Shown: positions 51,364 through 60,331, counted from the first letter of the stretch. The stretch is DNA of 64,000 nucleotides from Glaciibacter superstes DSM 21135 (GCF_000421145.1 NZ_ATWH01000005.1:62001-126000); one strand, 5' to 3'. Numbers and translations: made by a program. The notes: generated by a model not told the origin, from the sequence alone.

Positions 51364-52416
51364 ATGAAGCACAGGCGAACGATGACGACAACGGCGGCGG
51401 TTTCGCTGTTTGCGCTGGCACTGACCGGGTGCGCTACAGCGGGCTCGCCGGGCAGTTCCGAGTCGTCTTCGAGTGACCCATCGGCCAGTGCGACGGCGGC
51501 TCCGGCAGAGGGTGACGGGTTTGATCCGGATATCACCAACAACTCGCTTGCCGTGAGTCCAGATGAGGCCACTGCTGTGGTCTCGGACAGTCGTGAGAAG
51601 TCCATCCTGGTCTATGACATCGCTGGGAAAGAGTTGCGCAAGAAGATCGGTGGGTTCGGCACACCGAGAGACATCGCCTTCATTGACGACGGGTCGCAGT
51701 TCGTCGTCTCGGACAGCACGCTCGGAACTCTCCGGTTCTACGACACGGATGATCTCGCCCTGGAGGACGAGATCATCGTCGGGCCAGGCGCATTCGGCAC
51801 CGCGGTGAGCCCGGATGGCACGACTATCTACGTGAACAACGAGGCGCACAGCTCCGTCACGATCGTTGATCTCGAGTCGCGAAAGCCGATCGACGTCGTC
51901 ACCGGGTTTGCCCAGCCGCGTCAGGGCACCACGGTGTCACCCGATGGAACAAAGCTCTTTGTGACCAACTTCGAGGGCGACAAGGTCATCATCGTGGACA
52001 CTGCCAGCAAGGCGATCGTGGGCGAGTTGACCGGATTCAACAAGATCCGGGGAATCTCGGTGTCGCCCGATGGCAACACGCTGTATGCGGCGAACAGTGG
52101 GCGCAACGGCATCTCTGTCGTCGATGTTGCACTGGGTCAGATCACGAGCGAGATCACCGTCGGTGTCGAACCCTACGGTGCTTCGCTGTCTCCCGATGGC
52201 ACGCTGCTCTTCGCGAGCAACAAGGCAGACAACACGATTGACGTCATCGACACCGCCACCAACACGATCGTGAAGACGCTGACGGAGTTCAACGAACCTC
52301 GCCAGGCAATCGTGTTCGACGACGCGGGAGAGCAGGCGTACGTGCTGAACCGCGACCTTTCCATCGCGACGGTCGATGTCGAAGGGCTCTCGGTCACCGA
52401 CACGATCAGTAAGTAG
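51364..52416 (+). CDS. YVTN-type beta-propeller lipoprotein
   Basis: The 350-residue protein has lipobox LTGC at about residue 22 and a Ser/Ala-rich linker, then seven-bladed propeller repeats with the YncE/YVTN pattern (VSPDGTTIYVNNEAHSSVTI, VSPDGTKLFVTNFEGDKVII, VSPDGNTLYAANSGRNGISV, LSPDGTLLFASNKADNTIDV). It is anchored outside the membrane. Ligand binding or surface-protein interaction is the usual guess; no enzymatic motif is visible. GGAG precedes the ATG. It is divergent from the threonine-synthase-like gene. Confidence 0.85.
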   Translation: MKHRRTMTTTAAVSLFALALTGCATAGSPGSSESSSSDPSASATAAPAEGDGFDPDITNNSLAVSPDEATAVVSDSREKSILVYDIAGKELRKKIGGFGTPRDIAFIDDGSQFVVSDSTLGTLRFYDTDDLALEDEIIVGPGAFGTAVSPDGTTIYVNNEAHSSVTIVDLESRKPIDVVTGFAQPRQGTTVSPDGTKLFVTNFEGDKVIIVDTASKAIVGELTGFNKIRGISVSPDGNTLYAANSGRNGISVVDVALGQITSEITVGVEPYGASLSPDGTLLFASNKADNTIDVIDTATNTIVKTLTEFNEPRQAIVFDDAGEQAYVLNRDLSIATVDVEGLSVTDTISK

Positions 52417-52451
52417 GGGCGCGAGGCACTTGCCGCCTCTGTTTCTCACCA

Positions 52452-52503
52452 GTGCGCCCCATGTGCCGCCTCTTCGACGCGGGAGGCGGCACCTGCGGCG
52501 CAC
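52452..52503. repeat. Family B palindrome
   Basis: Arms 52452-52472 and 52483-52503 pair at 19 of 21 positions. The left arm is GTGCGCCCCATGTGCCGCC plus TC. It lies 35 bases after the beta-propeller stop. Confidence 0.8.
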
Positions 52504-52511
52504 GCGCGAGC

Positions 52512-52556
52512 CCAAATCGTCGGCGTGAGCGCCGCGAACCGACGATTTGACCGCAC
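52512..52556. repeat. Family A palindrome
   Basis: CCAAATCGTCGG (52512-52523) and CCGACGATTTGACCGCAC (52539-52556) share an 11-bp perfect stem. It follows the family B copy after eight bases, repeating the B-A order seen at 47213. Confidence 0.75.
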
Positions 52557-52607
52557 TTGCGACGGCTCGTTTGTGTGCTGTGGGGCGTGATCACGCTCCC
52601 TCTTTAC

Positions 52608-52623
52608 AGATTGTTAACAATCT
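52608..52623. promoter_or_regulatory. GntR operator of the polycarboxylate operon
   Basis: AGATTGTTAACAATCT is a perfect 16-bp palindrome in the promoter region of the operon starting at 52666, followed by TACGCT-like -10 sequence (52626-52631). The GntR regulator encoded by the second gene is its likely ligand. Confidence 0.7.
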
Positions 52624-52665
52624 TGTACGCTATCTAACTAACAAAGATGTTCATGAGGAGGCGCT

Positions 52666-53439
52666 GTGACGACTGTCACCGTTGTGGGGCTTGGAGAAGC
52701 CGGGCGACTGTACGCCACCGGTCTTCACGACGCCGGTGCCGGCGTGAGCGGCTACGACCCTTTCGTCACCCTCGACGACGAGGGGATCCACCAATTCGAT
52801 CAGTTGTCGACCGCGGTGGCAGCCGCGGACATCGTGATCAGCCTCGTCGGAGCGAACGCCGCGGCCGGAGTTGCCGACGCCGCACTCACACATCTTGACC
52901 ACGACGCCGTGTTCGCCGACTTCAACACCGGTTCACCGTGGGCCAAGGCCGCCATCGCGGGCCGCGCCGCGGAAGTCGGCATCCGTTTTGCCGACATCGC
53001 CGTTCTCGCACCGGTTCCGCGAGCGGGCAGCGCAACGCCCCTCCTCGCCAGTGGTACCGGGGCCGCCCGGGCATCTCAGCTGCTCACCCCGCTCGGCGTG
53101 CCCATCGAAGCCATCTCGGAGATCGCCGGTGACGCCGCCGGTCGGAAACTCCAGCGCAGTCTCTTCATGAAAGGGCTCGCAGGGGTTGTTCTCGAATCGC
53201 TCGCCGCCGGACGGGCAGCGGGCAGCGAAGACTGGATCCGCAACCAGATGGCCGATGAGCTCGGGCCGAATGGTCCTGCGCTCGTCGAGCGGCTCGTCAC
53301 CGGCAGTCACGCTCATGCTGAACGCCGCATCCATGAGGTCGAGGACGCACTGGAGTATGTGACCGAACTGGGCACACCCGGCTGGATGGCGGATGGCACT
53401 CTCCGCTGGCTGGCTTCACTATCGAAAGGACAACCGTGA
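52666..53439 (+). CDS. 6PGDH-like NAD(P)-dependent dehydrogenase
   Basis: A 257-residue protein of the beta-hydroxyacid/6-phosphogluconate dehydrogenase superfamily. The N-terminal VTVVGLGEAGRLYATGLHDA is the dinucleotide fold, and the C-terminal helical part (GRKLQRSLFMKGLAGVVLES) includes the conserved Lys near residue 170. It is like the DUF1932 group. It starts the eight-gene operon under the palindrome at 52608, so it probably oxidises or reduces an early intermediate of the pathway. The GTG start has GAGG upstream. Confidence 0.8.
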   Translation: MTTVTVVGLGEAGRLYATGLHDAGAGVSGYDPFVTLDDEGIHQFDQLSTAVAAADIVISLVGANAAAGVADAALTHLDHDAVFADFNTGSPWAKAAIAGRAAEVGIRFADIAVLAPVPRAGSATPLLASGTGAARASQLLTPLGVPIEAISEIAGDAAGRKLQRSLFMKGLAGVVLESLAAGRAAGSEDWIRNQMADELGPNGPALVERLVTGSHAHAERRIHEVEDALEYVTELGTPGWMADGTLRWLASLSKGQP

Positions 53440-54176
53440 GCATGCTCTCCCGGCGCGACGCTTCTGCGGATCGTGACGACGACAGGGCCCTGCCCGCCAG
53501 GGCGTCCAAGGCCACGGCGGCCGAAGGAGGATACCGGCGACTGCACGGCGATATCGTGCAGGGACGCGTGATGCCGAACGAACGGCTTGTCGAGCTCGAC
53601 CTGACGGAGTCGCTCGGCGTGCCACGGGCGGCAGTGCGAATCATCCTCGCCCGGCTGGAGAACGACGGTCTTGTCGTACGCGAACCCAACCGGGGTGCAC
53701 GTGTTCGCATGGTCTCGGAGTCAGAGGCATTCGAGATCACCAGGATTCGTGCGGCCATCGAGTCGCTCGCCGCGGAGGGGGCGGCACTGCACGCCACCGA
53801 TGACGACATCGCCGAGATGCGCGCGATGCTGGTGCAGATGCGTGAGCTGATGGAAAGCGGCGATCTCCTGAAGTACTCCGATGTCAACTCGCTGCTTCAC
53901 GCCAAGGTCACCGCGACATCCGGAAACCAGACGGCCGCCAGGCTCATCGCCGAACTCAAAGCTCAACTTGTGCGTTTTCAGTACCGCACAGTGCTCGTTG
54001 TCGGCCGCGCCAAGAACTCGTTCGCCGAGCACACCGAGATCGTCGAGGCCATCGCCGCCCACGACCCCGAACGGGCAGCTGCCGCGATGCGCACCCACCT
54101 CTCGCACGTTGCGGAAACGCTGCGTGACACCGCCGGAGCGCGCTCCCAGCGCGCCCACGGCGAACCCGCGCCGTAA
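53436..54176 (+). CDS. GntR-family regulator of the operon
   Basis: A 246-residue FadR/FCD-type regulator with winged helix (YRRLHGDIVQGRVMPNERLV, then ESLGVPRAAVRIILARLEND) and a helical ligand domain (SDVNSLLHAKVTATSGN, FAEHTEIVEAI). The GTG start overlaps the dehydrogenase stop. As an internal gene of the operon it probably represses the promoter at 52608 and is relieved by the transported acid or an intermediate. Confidence 0.88.
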   Translation: MSMLSRRDASADRDDDRALPARASKATAAEGGYRRLHGDIVQGRVMPNERLVELDLTESLGVPRAAVRIILARLENDGLVVREPNRGARVRMVSESEAFEITRIRAAIESLAAEGAALHATDDDIAEMRAMLVQMRELMESGDLLKYSDVNSLLHAKVTATSGNQTAARLIAELKAQLVRFQYRTVLVVGRAKNSFAEHTEIVEAIAAHDPERAAAAMRTHLSHVAETLRDTAGARSQRAHGEPAP

Positions 54177-54272
54177 CCGACGGCCGCCAGGCCCCACCAA
54201 CACCGATCAGACCCAACAAGTACCGATGAGGTCACGCTGCAGAAGCGCGCCGAAAAAGCCAATGGAGGCTCA

Positions 54273-55220
54273 ATGTCCGACCACCCAATTCCCACCGACC
54301 GTGCCAGGGCCCTCGTCACCGGCGCGTACGACACGCATATCCATGTTGGTCCGGATGTGATGAAGAGGCGCATCGACGATGTCTCGCTCGCTCGACGCTT
54401 CGCCGAGGTCGGCATGGCCGGCTTCGTCTTGAAGTCGCATTACGTTCCCACTGCCGAGCGCGCAGAAGTTGTGCGCGGCGTCATCCCCGGTGTTGACGTG
54501 CTCGGTGCGCTGACCCTCAACGGGTCGGTCGGTGGCCTCAACCCCGTCGCCGTCGAGATCGCCGGCCGACAGGGAGCCAGGATCGTCTGGTTCCCGACCG
54601 TTGACAGCGTCAATCAACGTGAGAGCAGGGCGCTTGCCCCTGCGGGGTCGACACCTCCGATGTGGGCGGAACTCCAGGACGATCTGGCTCGCGAGGGCAT
54701 CATGTCGCCCGCCATCAGGATTCTCGACGGGTCCGGCGCCATCCTGCCGGAGGTCGGCGATGTCCTCACGGTGATCGCCAAGCACGACATGGTGCTCGCC
54801 ACCGGACACCTGAGCAGTAGGGAGATCGTCGTCGTCGTCGACGCAGCGATCGACGCCGGCGTGAACCGGGTCATCGTCACCCATCCGGAGTTCACCTCCC
54901 AGCAGTTGTCCGTCGACGTGCAGCAGCGACTGGCGGAGCGCGGTGCGCTGATGGAGCGCTGCTTCACAACGCCACACAGCGGCAAGGTCTCCTGGGAAGT
55001 AGTCTTCGACCACATCCGCCAGGTCGGACCCGAGCATTCCATTCTTTCGAGCGACCTCGGGCAACCCTTTAATCCGCCGGTCGAAGACGGGTTGGCGCTC
55101 ATGGCTGACCAGCTTCTTGCCGCTGGATTCAGCGACGACGAGATCAACATCATGGCGGTTGTCAACACGCGGGGCGCAGCGGCACCGACCGCCACGTCTC
55201 AGGCTGTGGGTGCGGCATGA
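54273..55220 (+). CDS. DUF6282-like amidohydrolase-superfamily protein
   Basis: The 315-residue protein begins its domain with YDTHIHVGPDVMKRRIDD, a strand-1 HxH metal site as in amidohydrolases, and has later candidates in KSHYVP, TGHLSS, VTHPEFTSQQ and SSDLGQPFNPP (the Asp at the end of strand 8). It resembles DUF6282, a family of unknown function. In the pathway proposed here its place corresponds to that of LigI, the amidohydrolase that opens 2-pyrone-4,6-dicarboxylate, but the sequence does not show LigI identity. GGAGG precedes the ATG, and a 96-base gap separates it from the GntR gene. Confidence 0.7.
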   Translation: MSDHPIPTDRARALVTGAYDTHIHVGPDVMKRRIDDVSLARRFAEVGMAGFVLKSHYVPTAERAEVVRGVIPGVDVLGALTLNGSVGGLNPVAVEIAGRQGARIVWFPTVDSVNQRESRALAPAGSTPPMWAELQDDLAREGIMSPAIRILDGSGAILPEVGDVLTVIAKHDMVLATGHLSSREIVVVVDAAIDAGVNRVIVTHPEFTSQQLSVDVQQRLAERGALMERCFTTPHSGKVSWEVVFDHIRQVGPEHSILSSDLGQPFNPPVEDGLALMADQLLAAGFSDDEINIMAVVNTRGAAAPTATSQAVGAA

Positions 55221-55933
55221 CGGGCAGGCGGATGCTGGTGGTCGGCGCACACAGCGCCGACTTCGTCTGGCGCGCGGCAGGCACGATCGCGCGCCACACT
55301 GCGGGCGGTGGGGAAGCCATCGTTGTCGCGCTCTCGTACGGTGAGCGCGGTGAGTCCGGCGGGCTCTGGAAGGAGCAGGGGCAGACCGAGGAGAACGTGA
55401 AGCGGATCCGTCACGGGGAGGCAGAGCGTGCCTCCACTGCGGTCGGCGCGACATTTCGGGCATTCGACTTCGGTGACTACCCACTCGACGTCGGACCGGA
55501 ACGGGTCGATCAGCTTGCCGAACTCATGCGTGACTTCGCCCCGCACGTGGTGCTGACCCATCCGCAACTCGATCCGTTCAACCCCGACCACCCCGCGGCA
55601 TACGCCGCTGTCGCCCGCGCCCGACTGCTGACGTCAGGTGCCGGGGTGGCCAGCGGCTTCCGCACAGCGGCGCCGTCGGAGTTTCTGGTGTTCGAACCGC
55701 ACCAGCCGGAACTGTGCGGATTTGTGCCGACCGTCTACGTGGACATCACCAGCACTATCGACGCGAAGGCAGAGGCGATGTCGTCGATGGCGGCGCAGGT
55801 CTACCTCAAGGAGTACTACCAGCAGCGCGCGGAGCAACGCGGGAATCACGCGCGCAAGGTCACCGGCAACGCCGACATCCGTTATGCGGAGGCCTTCCAG
55901 CGAATCCTGCCGAATGTGGTGACGGAGCTATGA
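55217..55933 (+). CDS. PIG-L family hydratase, GalB-like
   Basis: The 238-residue protein has the PIG-L/LmbE fold, but the deacetylase motif HPDD is replaced by HSAD (GAHSADFVW, H12 and D15), with H115 (LTHPQ) and H125 (NPDHPAA) as further metal ligands. This variant is that of GalB, the zinc-dependent 4-oxalomesaconate hydratase of gallate breakdown. The next gene encodes a matching aldolase, which supports a hydratase role over deacetylation. The ATG overlaps the upstream stop. Confidence 0.75.
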   Translation: MTGRRMLVVGAHSADFVWRAAGTIARHTAGGGEAIVVALSYGERGESGGLWKEQGQTEENVKRIRHGEAERASTAVGATFRAFDFGDYPLDVGPERVDQLAELMRDFAPHVVLTHPQLDPFNPDHPAAYAAVARARLLTSGAGVASGFRTAAPSEFLVFEPHQPELCGFVPTVYVDITSTIDAKAEAMSSMAAQVYLKEYYQQRAEQRGNHARKVTGNADIRYAEAFQRILPNVVTEL

Positions 55934-56607
55934 ACGACGCGACGACGCAGAACACAATGACCAACCGTGCCGTGACAGACAGCAGCGTGACTGCCGAGCT
56001 GGCTCGGCTCGGAAGCGCCACGGTCTACGAGGCCTACGGCAGGCGCGGCCTGATCGATGTGCCCCTGCACCAGATCGTCCCCGGTACCCGTGCTGCGGGG
56101 CCGGCCAGAATCGCCGCATGCGCCCAGGATGACAACTGGGCCGTGCACGCTGTGATGGCCGCGGTGCAACCGGGCGACGTCCTCATCCTGACCATGCCTG
56201 AGCCGCGGCCGGTGGCGCTTGTCGGGGACCTGCTCCTCACCCAGGCGAAAGTGCACGGCGCTGCGGGAGTTCTTGTGGACGCATCCGTTCGCGACCTGGA
56301 AGACGTGCGCGAACTCGGTCTGCCGGTTTGGGCGAGGTGGGTGCGGGTGCGCGGGGCGGCTAAGTCCGACCCCGGCCAGGTCGACGTGCCCGTCACCGTC
56401 GGCGGTGCCGTGATCCGCCCAGGTGACATCGTCATTCTCGACGCCGATGGCGCTGTCGTCGTCGCACAGGGCGACGTCGACGAGGTGCTGGTCGCAGCGA
56501 GATCCCGGCTGGAACGCGAGGCGCGGATGCGGGAGCGTCTGCAGGCGGGCGAGCTCAGTTATGACATCCACGGACTGCGGGCACGCGAGAGTGAGGCGAC
56601 GAAATGA
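55930..56607 (+). CDS. RraA/LigK-like class II aldolase
   Basis: The protein is 225 residues from ATG 55930, overlapping the GalB-like stop. It belongs to the RraA-like fold of 4-carboxy-4-hydroxy-2-oxoadipate aldolases, which use a divalent metal and also decarboxylate oxaloacetate. Visible parts are LGSATVYEAYGRRGLI, the phosphate/carboxylate loop GDLLLTQAKVHGAAGVLVDA with the following VRDLEDVRELGLPVWA, and DGAVVVAQGDVDEVL. The product of GalB is its known substrate class, giving pyruvate and oxaloacetate. RraA itself, an RNase E inhibitor, is shorter and lacks this operon context. Confidence 0.8.
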   Translation: MNDATTQNTMTNRAVTDSSVTAELARLGSATVYEAYGRRGLIDVPLHQIVPGTRAAGPARIAACAQDDNWAVHAVMAAVQPGDVLILTMPEPRPVALVGDLLLTQAKVHGAAGVLVDASVRDLEDVRELGLPVWARWVRVRGAAKSDPGQVDVPVTVGGAVIRPGDIVILDADGAVVVAQGDVDEVLVAARSRLEREARMRERLQAGELSYDIHGLRARESEATK

Positions 56608-57368
56608 CAACCCAATTCGCGGTACGCAAGGTGTCCAAGCACTTCAGCAAAGACGGTGAAGATCTCGTTGCCCTGCGCGAAGTCGACCTTGACGTCGAAG
56701 AGGGCAGCTTCGTCGTGCTGCTGGGGCGGAGCGGTTGTGGGAAGTCGACGCTCCTCAACCTGCTCGCCGGCCTCACCACGGCGACGTCGGGGGCGATCAC
56801 CTACCAGGGCGAGAAGATCACCGACGTGCGCACTCAGGTGGGCTACCTGACACAGCAGGACACACTGATGCCCTGGCGCGACGTTCAACGCAATGTCGAG
56901 ATGCCCAGGGAGCTTCGCGGTGAACGGCGCGAGGTGCGCCGGGCCGCCGCCGGGCAGTTGATTGAGAGAGTCGGGCTCTCCGGTTTCGAGAAGAGCTACC
57001 CCAGGGAGTTGTCTGGAGGCATGCGTCGCCGGGCCAGCCTCGCGCGAATGCTGAGCGGAGACCCGGAAACCCTGTTGCTCGACGAGCCCTTCAGTGCTCT
57101 GGACGCCCAATTGCGCACCGAACTCCAGGCCGAACTGCTGAGGCTCTGGGCCGGCAGCGGTCGCACCGTCGTGTTTGTCACCCATGACATCGAGGAAGCG
57201 CTGCTTCTTGCCGACCGCGTGGTTGTGCTCGGGCCCCTCGGTCGCATCGTGCTCGACCAGGAGATCGACCTCCCTCGGCCGCGCGACCCGGACGACATGC
57301 GGGTCGCGCCTCATTTTGTCGCCCTGCACCGCCAACTCTCGGCGGCGCTGAAAGAAGGTGCGCTATGA
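56604..57368 (+). CDS. NitT/TauT-type ABC transporter ATPase
   Basis: A 254-residue ATPase with Walker A GRSGCGKST, Q-loop TQQDTLMPWRD, signature ELSGGMRRRASLARML, Walker B LLLDEPFSALD and switch His VTHDIEEA. It is of the SsuB/TauB group. The ATG overlaps the aldolase stop and its stop overlaps the permease ATG, so transport and catabolism are made together. Confidence 0.93.
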   Translation: MTTQFAVRKVSKHFSKDGEDLVALREVDLDVEEGSFVVLLGRSGCGKSTLLNLLAGLTTATSGAITYQGEKITDVRTQVGYLTQQDTLMPWRDVQRNVEMPRELRGERREVRRAAAGQLIERVGLSGFEKSYPRELSGGMRRRASLARMLSGDPETLLLDEPFSALDAQLRTELQAELLRLWAGSGRTVVFVTHDIEEALLLADRVVVLGPLGRIVLDQEIDLPRPRDPDDMRVAPHFVALHRQLSAALKEGAL

Positions 57369-58240
57369 CCATCGAATCCACCGCCGGGTCGCCGGTCGCC
57401 CGGGCTACTCCAGGCACCGCTCCACCAACAGGGCCGTTGCGCATCCGTACCGAGAACACCTGGCGGCAACGCCAGGGCTACCGCACCATGATCTGGACCG
57501 CCAGAGCTCTGGTGCTCGTCATCTTTCTGGTGGCGTGGTGGCTGTTGTCCGGTCCAGTGCTCGACCCGCAATTCGTTGGCTCGCCCTTCGGTGTCGCAGA
57601 GCGGCTCGTGGAGTGGACAGGCAACGGGGTGCTCTGGTCGAACACCTGGATCACGGTTCAGGAGGTGGTGCTCGGCTTCCTCCTCGGCGCGGTCGCCGGC
57701 GCAGTGCTCGCTTACCTGGTCGCCCCCGTGCGTGCGATCTGGGACGTGATCAGTCCGTTCGTGATGGCCCTCTACGCCATCCCGAAGGTTGCCCTCGCCC
57801 CACTGTTCATCGTCTGGTTCGGAATCGGCATCGACATGAAGGTGCTGCTCGCCGCAGTGTCGGTGTTCTTCCTGGTGTTCCTCAACACGGCGGTTGGCGT
57901 GCAGGAGGTCGACCGTGGTCTCATCGATGCAGTCAGACTCATGGGCGCAAGCCGCCGGGACGTCGCCCTCAAGGTGATACTTCCCGCGTCGATGACCGGG
58001 CTGCTCACCGGCCTGCGTGTCGGTATCCCGTACGCCGTGATCGGTGCCGTCATCGGGGAGCTGGTCGCGTCCAACCGCGGCCTCGGCTACCTGATCAGCG
58101 ATTCGTCGGCCAGCTTCGATACCAACGGGGTGTTCGCGGCTTTGGTCGTCCTCAGCATCCTCGCCACAATTCTCAACTCATTGGTCAGCCTGATCAGCAA
58201 ACGGGCCAACCGATGGAAGCCGCTCTCCGCCGAGGGGTGA
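57365..58240 (+). CDS. NitT/TauT-type ABC transporter permease
   Basis: A 291-residue membrane protein with six segments after a 50-residue cytosolic tail. The EAA-type loop is DAVRLMGASRRDVALKVILP, and the family motif PKVALAPLFIVWFGIG is present. It pairs with the ATPase upstream (ATGA overlap) and the binding lipoprotein downstream. The 106-base gap to that gene holds no clear signal. Confidence 0.92.
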   Translation: MTIESTAGSPVARATPGTAPPTGPLRIRTENTWRQRQGYRTMIWTARALVLVIFLVAWWLLSGPVLDPQFVGSPFGVAERLVEWTGNGVLWSNTWITVQEVVLGFLLGAVAGAVLAYLVAPVRAIWDVISPFVMALYAIPKVALAPLFIVWFGIGIDMKVLLAAVSVFFLVFLNTAVGVQEVDRGLIDAVRLMGASRRDVALKVILPASMTGLLTGLRVGIPYAVIGAVIGELVASNRGLGYLISDSSASFDTNGVFAALVVLSILATILNSLVSLISKRANRWKPLSAEG

Positions 58241-58346
58241 CCCGCGGCATCCGTTCTCACGTTCTTCCTGTCGCACTCTCAGCACCTGTGTCGCTGGCAC
58301 CACCCGCATCACCCGCGTTACTCACACCCGATCAAAGGAGATAGAA

Positions 58347-59426
58347 ATGAGTACCACCCATAGCACATCGCGTGCTCGAATATTGGTCGCGCTGGCCGCG
58401 ACCGTCGGTATTGTGCTCTCTGGCTGCGCCTCATCAGGTGCGGCGGATACGTCGGCGGATACGTCGGCGAGTGCCGGAGAAGAGCTGACCCTGAACGTGG
58501 GCCAGATCAGTAACTCGGTCGCGTTCTTCCCCATCTTCGTCGCCGAGAACGAGGGATTCTTCACCGAAGAGGGGCTCACCCTCGGCGAAGACCGCCCACG
58601 CCTTGGCACCGGCGCCAAACTGGCAGCGGCGCTGCAGTCGGGCAGCATCGACGTGGGCGGCGGGGTGATGACGGATGCCTTCAACTTGTACAAGGTCAAC
58701 GATGAGGCTCGTATCATCGGCTCACTCGTCGACTCGTATTATGTCGACATCATCGTCGGTGACGAGTTTGACGGTGCCGACGTGGATGCGCCCCTGGCGG
58801 AACGCATTCAGTCCCTGAAGGGCAAGACGATCGGCATGACGGGCCCCGGCAGCGGAACGGAGGCGTTCATCAACTACCTGCTCATGCAGGAGAACATCGA
58901 TCCGAGCACGGAGGTGACCCTGGTGAACCTTGGCGCTGACAGTTCTGCGGCGATCGGTGCGCTCAAGACCCACAAGGTCGATGCCCTCTCGTTCTTCCAG
59001 CCGATCGGGCAGGAGGCCGAGACGACGGATGTCGGCAGCATCTACATCTCGCCGACCAGAGGCGACGTGCCGACGCTCGACGGCGCGATGCACGGGATCG
59101 TCTTCACGACACAGTCGGTGATAGATGAGAAGGGTCCGGCTGTCGCAGCCTTCCTGCGCGGGATCGCGCGGGCAGAGGAAGTCATCCAGGGCGACTCCGC
59201 GGATGTCGCAGCGCTGTTTGAGCTCTACCAGTCGGGGATGGAGCCTGCCACGGTGGAGGCGCTTGTGCCGATCCTGCAGTCTGAGATGCCCGGCGATCCG
59301 CAGCCGAGCGAGGACGGGTACCAGAAGTCGGCAGACTTCCACCTGCAAACGGGTCTCGTAGAAGACCCGCCGACGTTCGCGGAGATCGTGCCGGCCGACT
59401 GGATCGCCGAGGCGCTCGCCGGCTGA
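58347..59426 (+). CDS. NMT1/THI5-like substrate-binding lipoprotein
   Basis: The 359-residue protein has lipobox LSGC at about residue 28 and a short repeat of ADTSADTSA after it. The ligand domain reads LNVGQISNSVAFFPIFVAEN, then GKTIGMTGPGSGTEAFINYL, as in the NitT/TauT/THI5 group that binds sulfonates, pyrimidines or aromatic and small organic acids. AAAGGAG precedes the ATG. It completes the importer, whose ligand is probably the acid degraded by the four enzymes upstream. Confidence 0.9.
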   Translation: MSTTHSTSRARILVALAATVGIVLSGCASSGAADTSADTSASAGEELTLNVGQISNSVAFFPIFVAENEGFFTEEGLTLGEDRPRLGTGAKLAAALQSGSIDVGGGVMTDAFNLYKVNDEARIIGSLVDSYYVDIIVGDEFDGADVDAPLAERIQSLKGKTIGMTGPGSGTEAFINYLLMQENIDPSTEVTLVNLGADSSAAIGALKTHKVDALSFFQPIGQEAETTDVGSIYISPTRGDVPTLDGAMHGIVFTTQSVIDEKGPAVAAFLRGIARAEEVIQGDSADVAALFELYQSGMEPATVEALVPILQSEMPGDPQPSEDGYQKSADFHLQTGLVEDPPTFAEIVPADWIAEALAG

Positions 59427-59442
59427 GCGCCCTGCCTCTGTG

Positions 59443-59508
59443 CACGCGAGTGTGGTCAGATGGTCGTCTTCGCCCGCCGAGACCTCACCGTTTGACCGCA
59501 CTCGCGTG
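59443..59508. repeat. Family A palindrome variant
   Basis: CACGCGAGTGTGGTCA (59443-59458) pairs with TGACCGCACTCGCGTG (59493-59508) at 15 of 16 positions; the inner part is less regular. It follows the end of the transporter operon by 16 bases. Confidence 0.7.
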
Positions 59509-59566
59509 GTCGGGGAAGTGCGCCGGAGCGGTTGCCGCCGCCGCGCGGCACGCCTAACCTGACACC

Positions 59567-60277
59567 ATGTGCGGACGATTCGCGATGGACCAGAAGACCG
59601 ACGACCTCATCCAGGAATTCGTCGCAGAGGGCGGCGACTTTCGTGACTGGCGCCCCAGCTATAACGTCGCCCCCACCGAGACCACGCTCGTGGTGCGGGA
59701 GCGCGAGCACGACGGTGATGTGACGCGCACCCTCGACGCCGTGAGCTGGGGTCTCCGCCCGGCCTGGAGCAAGGGCAAGTCGCCTGCCCCGATCAACGCG
59801 AGGCTCGAGTCCGTCGCCACGAACGGCATGTTCCGAAACGCGTTCGCGGCCCGCCGCTGCATCGTGCCGATGAATGGCTACTACGAGTGGCAGACGCTGC
59901 CAGACGGCAAGCAGCCGTATTACATTCACGGCCAGACGCCCGTGCTGGCGGCGGCCGGCCTCTACGAGGTGCGGAAAGACGACGACGGCGAGTGGGCGCT
60001 CAGCATGACGATAATCACGCGCGAGGCAGCGGATGCGTCTGGCGAGATCCATGACCGGATGCCGGTGTTCCTGACCGACGACGTGCGCGCCGACTGGCTG
60101 CGCCCCGCCAAGCTGGGCGAAACCGACAGCATGGTCAGCATGCTCGACTCGGTGTCGCTGACCATGGCATCCACCATCACCAGCTACCCGGTCTCGCGAC
60201 GGGTGAACAGTTCCCGCGACGACAGCGTCGCCAAAGACGACCCGACCCTCGTTGAGCCGATCGAACTGGCCGAATAG
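59567..60277 (+). CDS. SRAP-domain (HMCES/YedK-type) protein
   Basis: A 236-residue SOS-response-associated peptidase. C2 becomes the N-terminal residue after Met removal and forms a thiazolidine cross-link with abasic sites in single-stranded DNA. N33 (YNVAP), E107 (GYYEW) and H162 (HDRMP) complete the active site. The length is usual. It protects stalled replication forks from abasic-site cleavage. It appears to be a single gene. Confidence 0.93.
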   Translation: MCGRFAMDQKTDDLIQEFVAEGGDFRDWRPSYNVAPTETTLVVREREHDGDVTRTLDAVSWGLRPAWSKGKSPAPINARLESVATNGMFRNAFAARRCIVPMNGYYEWQTLPDGKQPYYIHGQTPVLAAAGLYEVRKDDDGEWALSMTIITREAADASGEIHDRMPVFLTDDVRADWLRPAKLGETDSMVSMLDSVSLTMASTITSYPVSRRVNSSRDDSVAKDDPTLVEPIELAE

Positions 60278-60331
60278 GCATCTGCAGAAGTATCACTGGC
60301 ACTCGCGCCACGGCTGGGGGAGAGTGGAACG

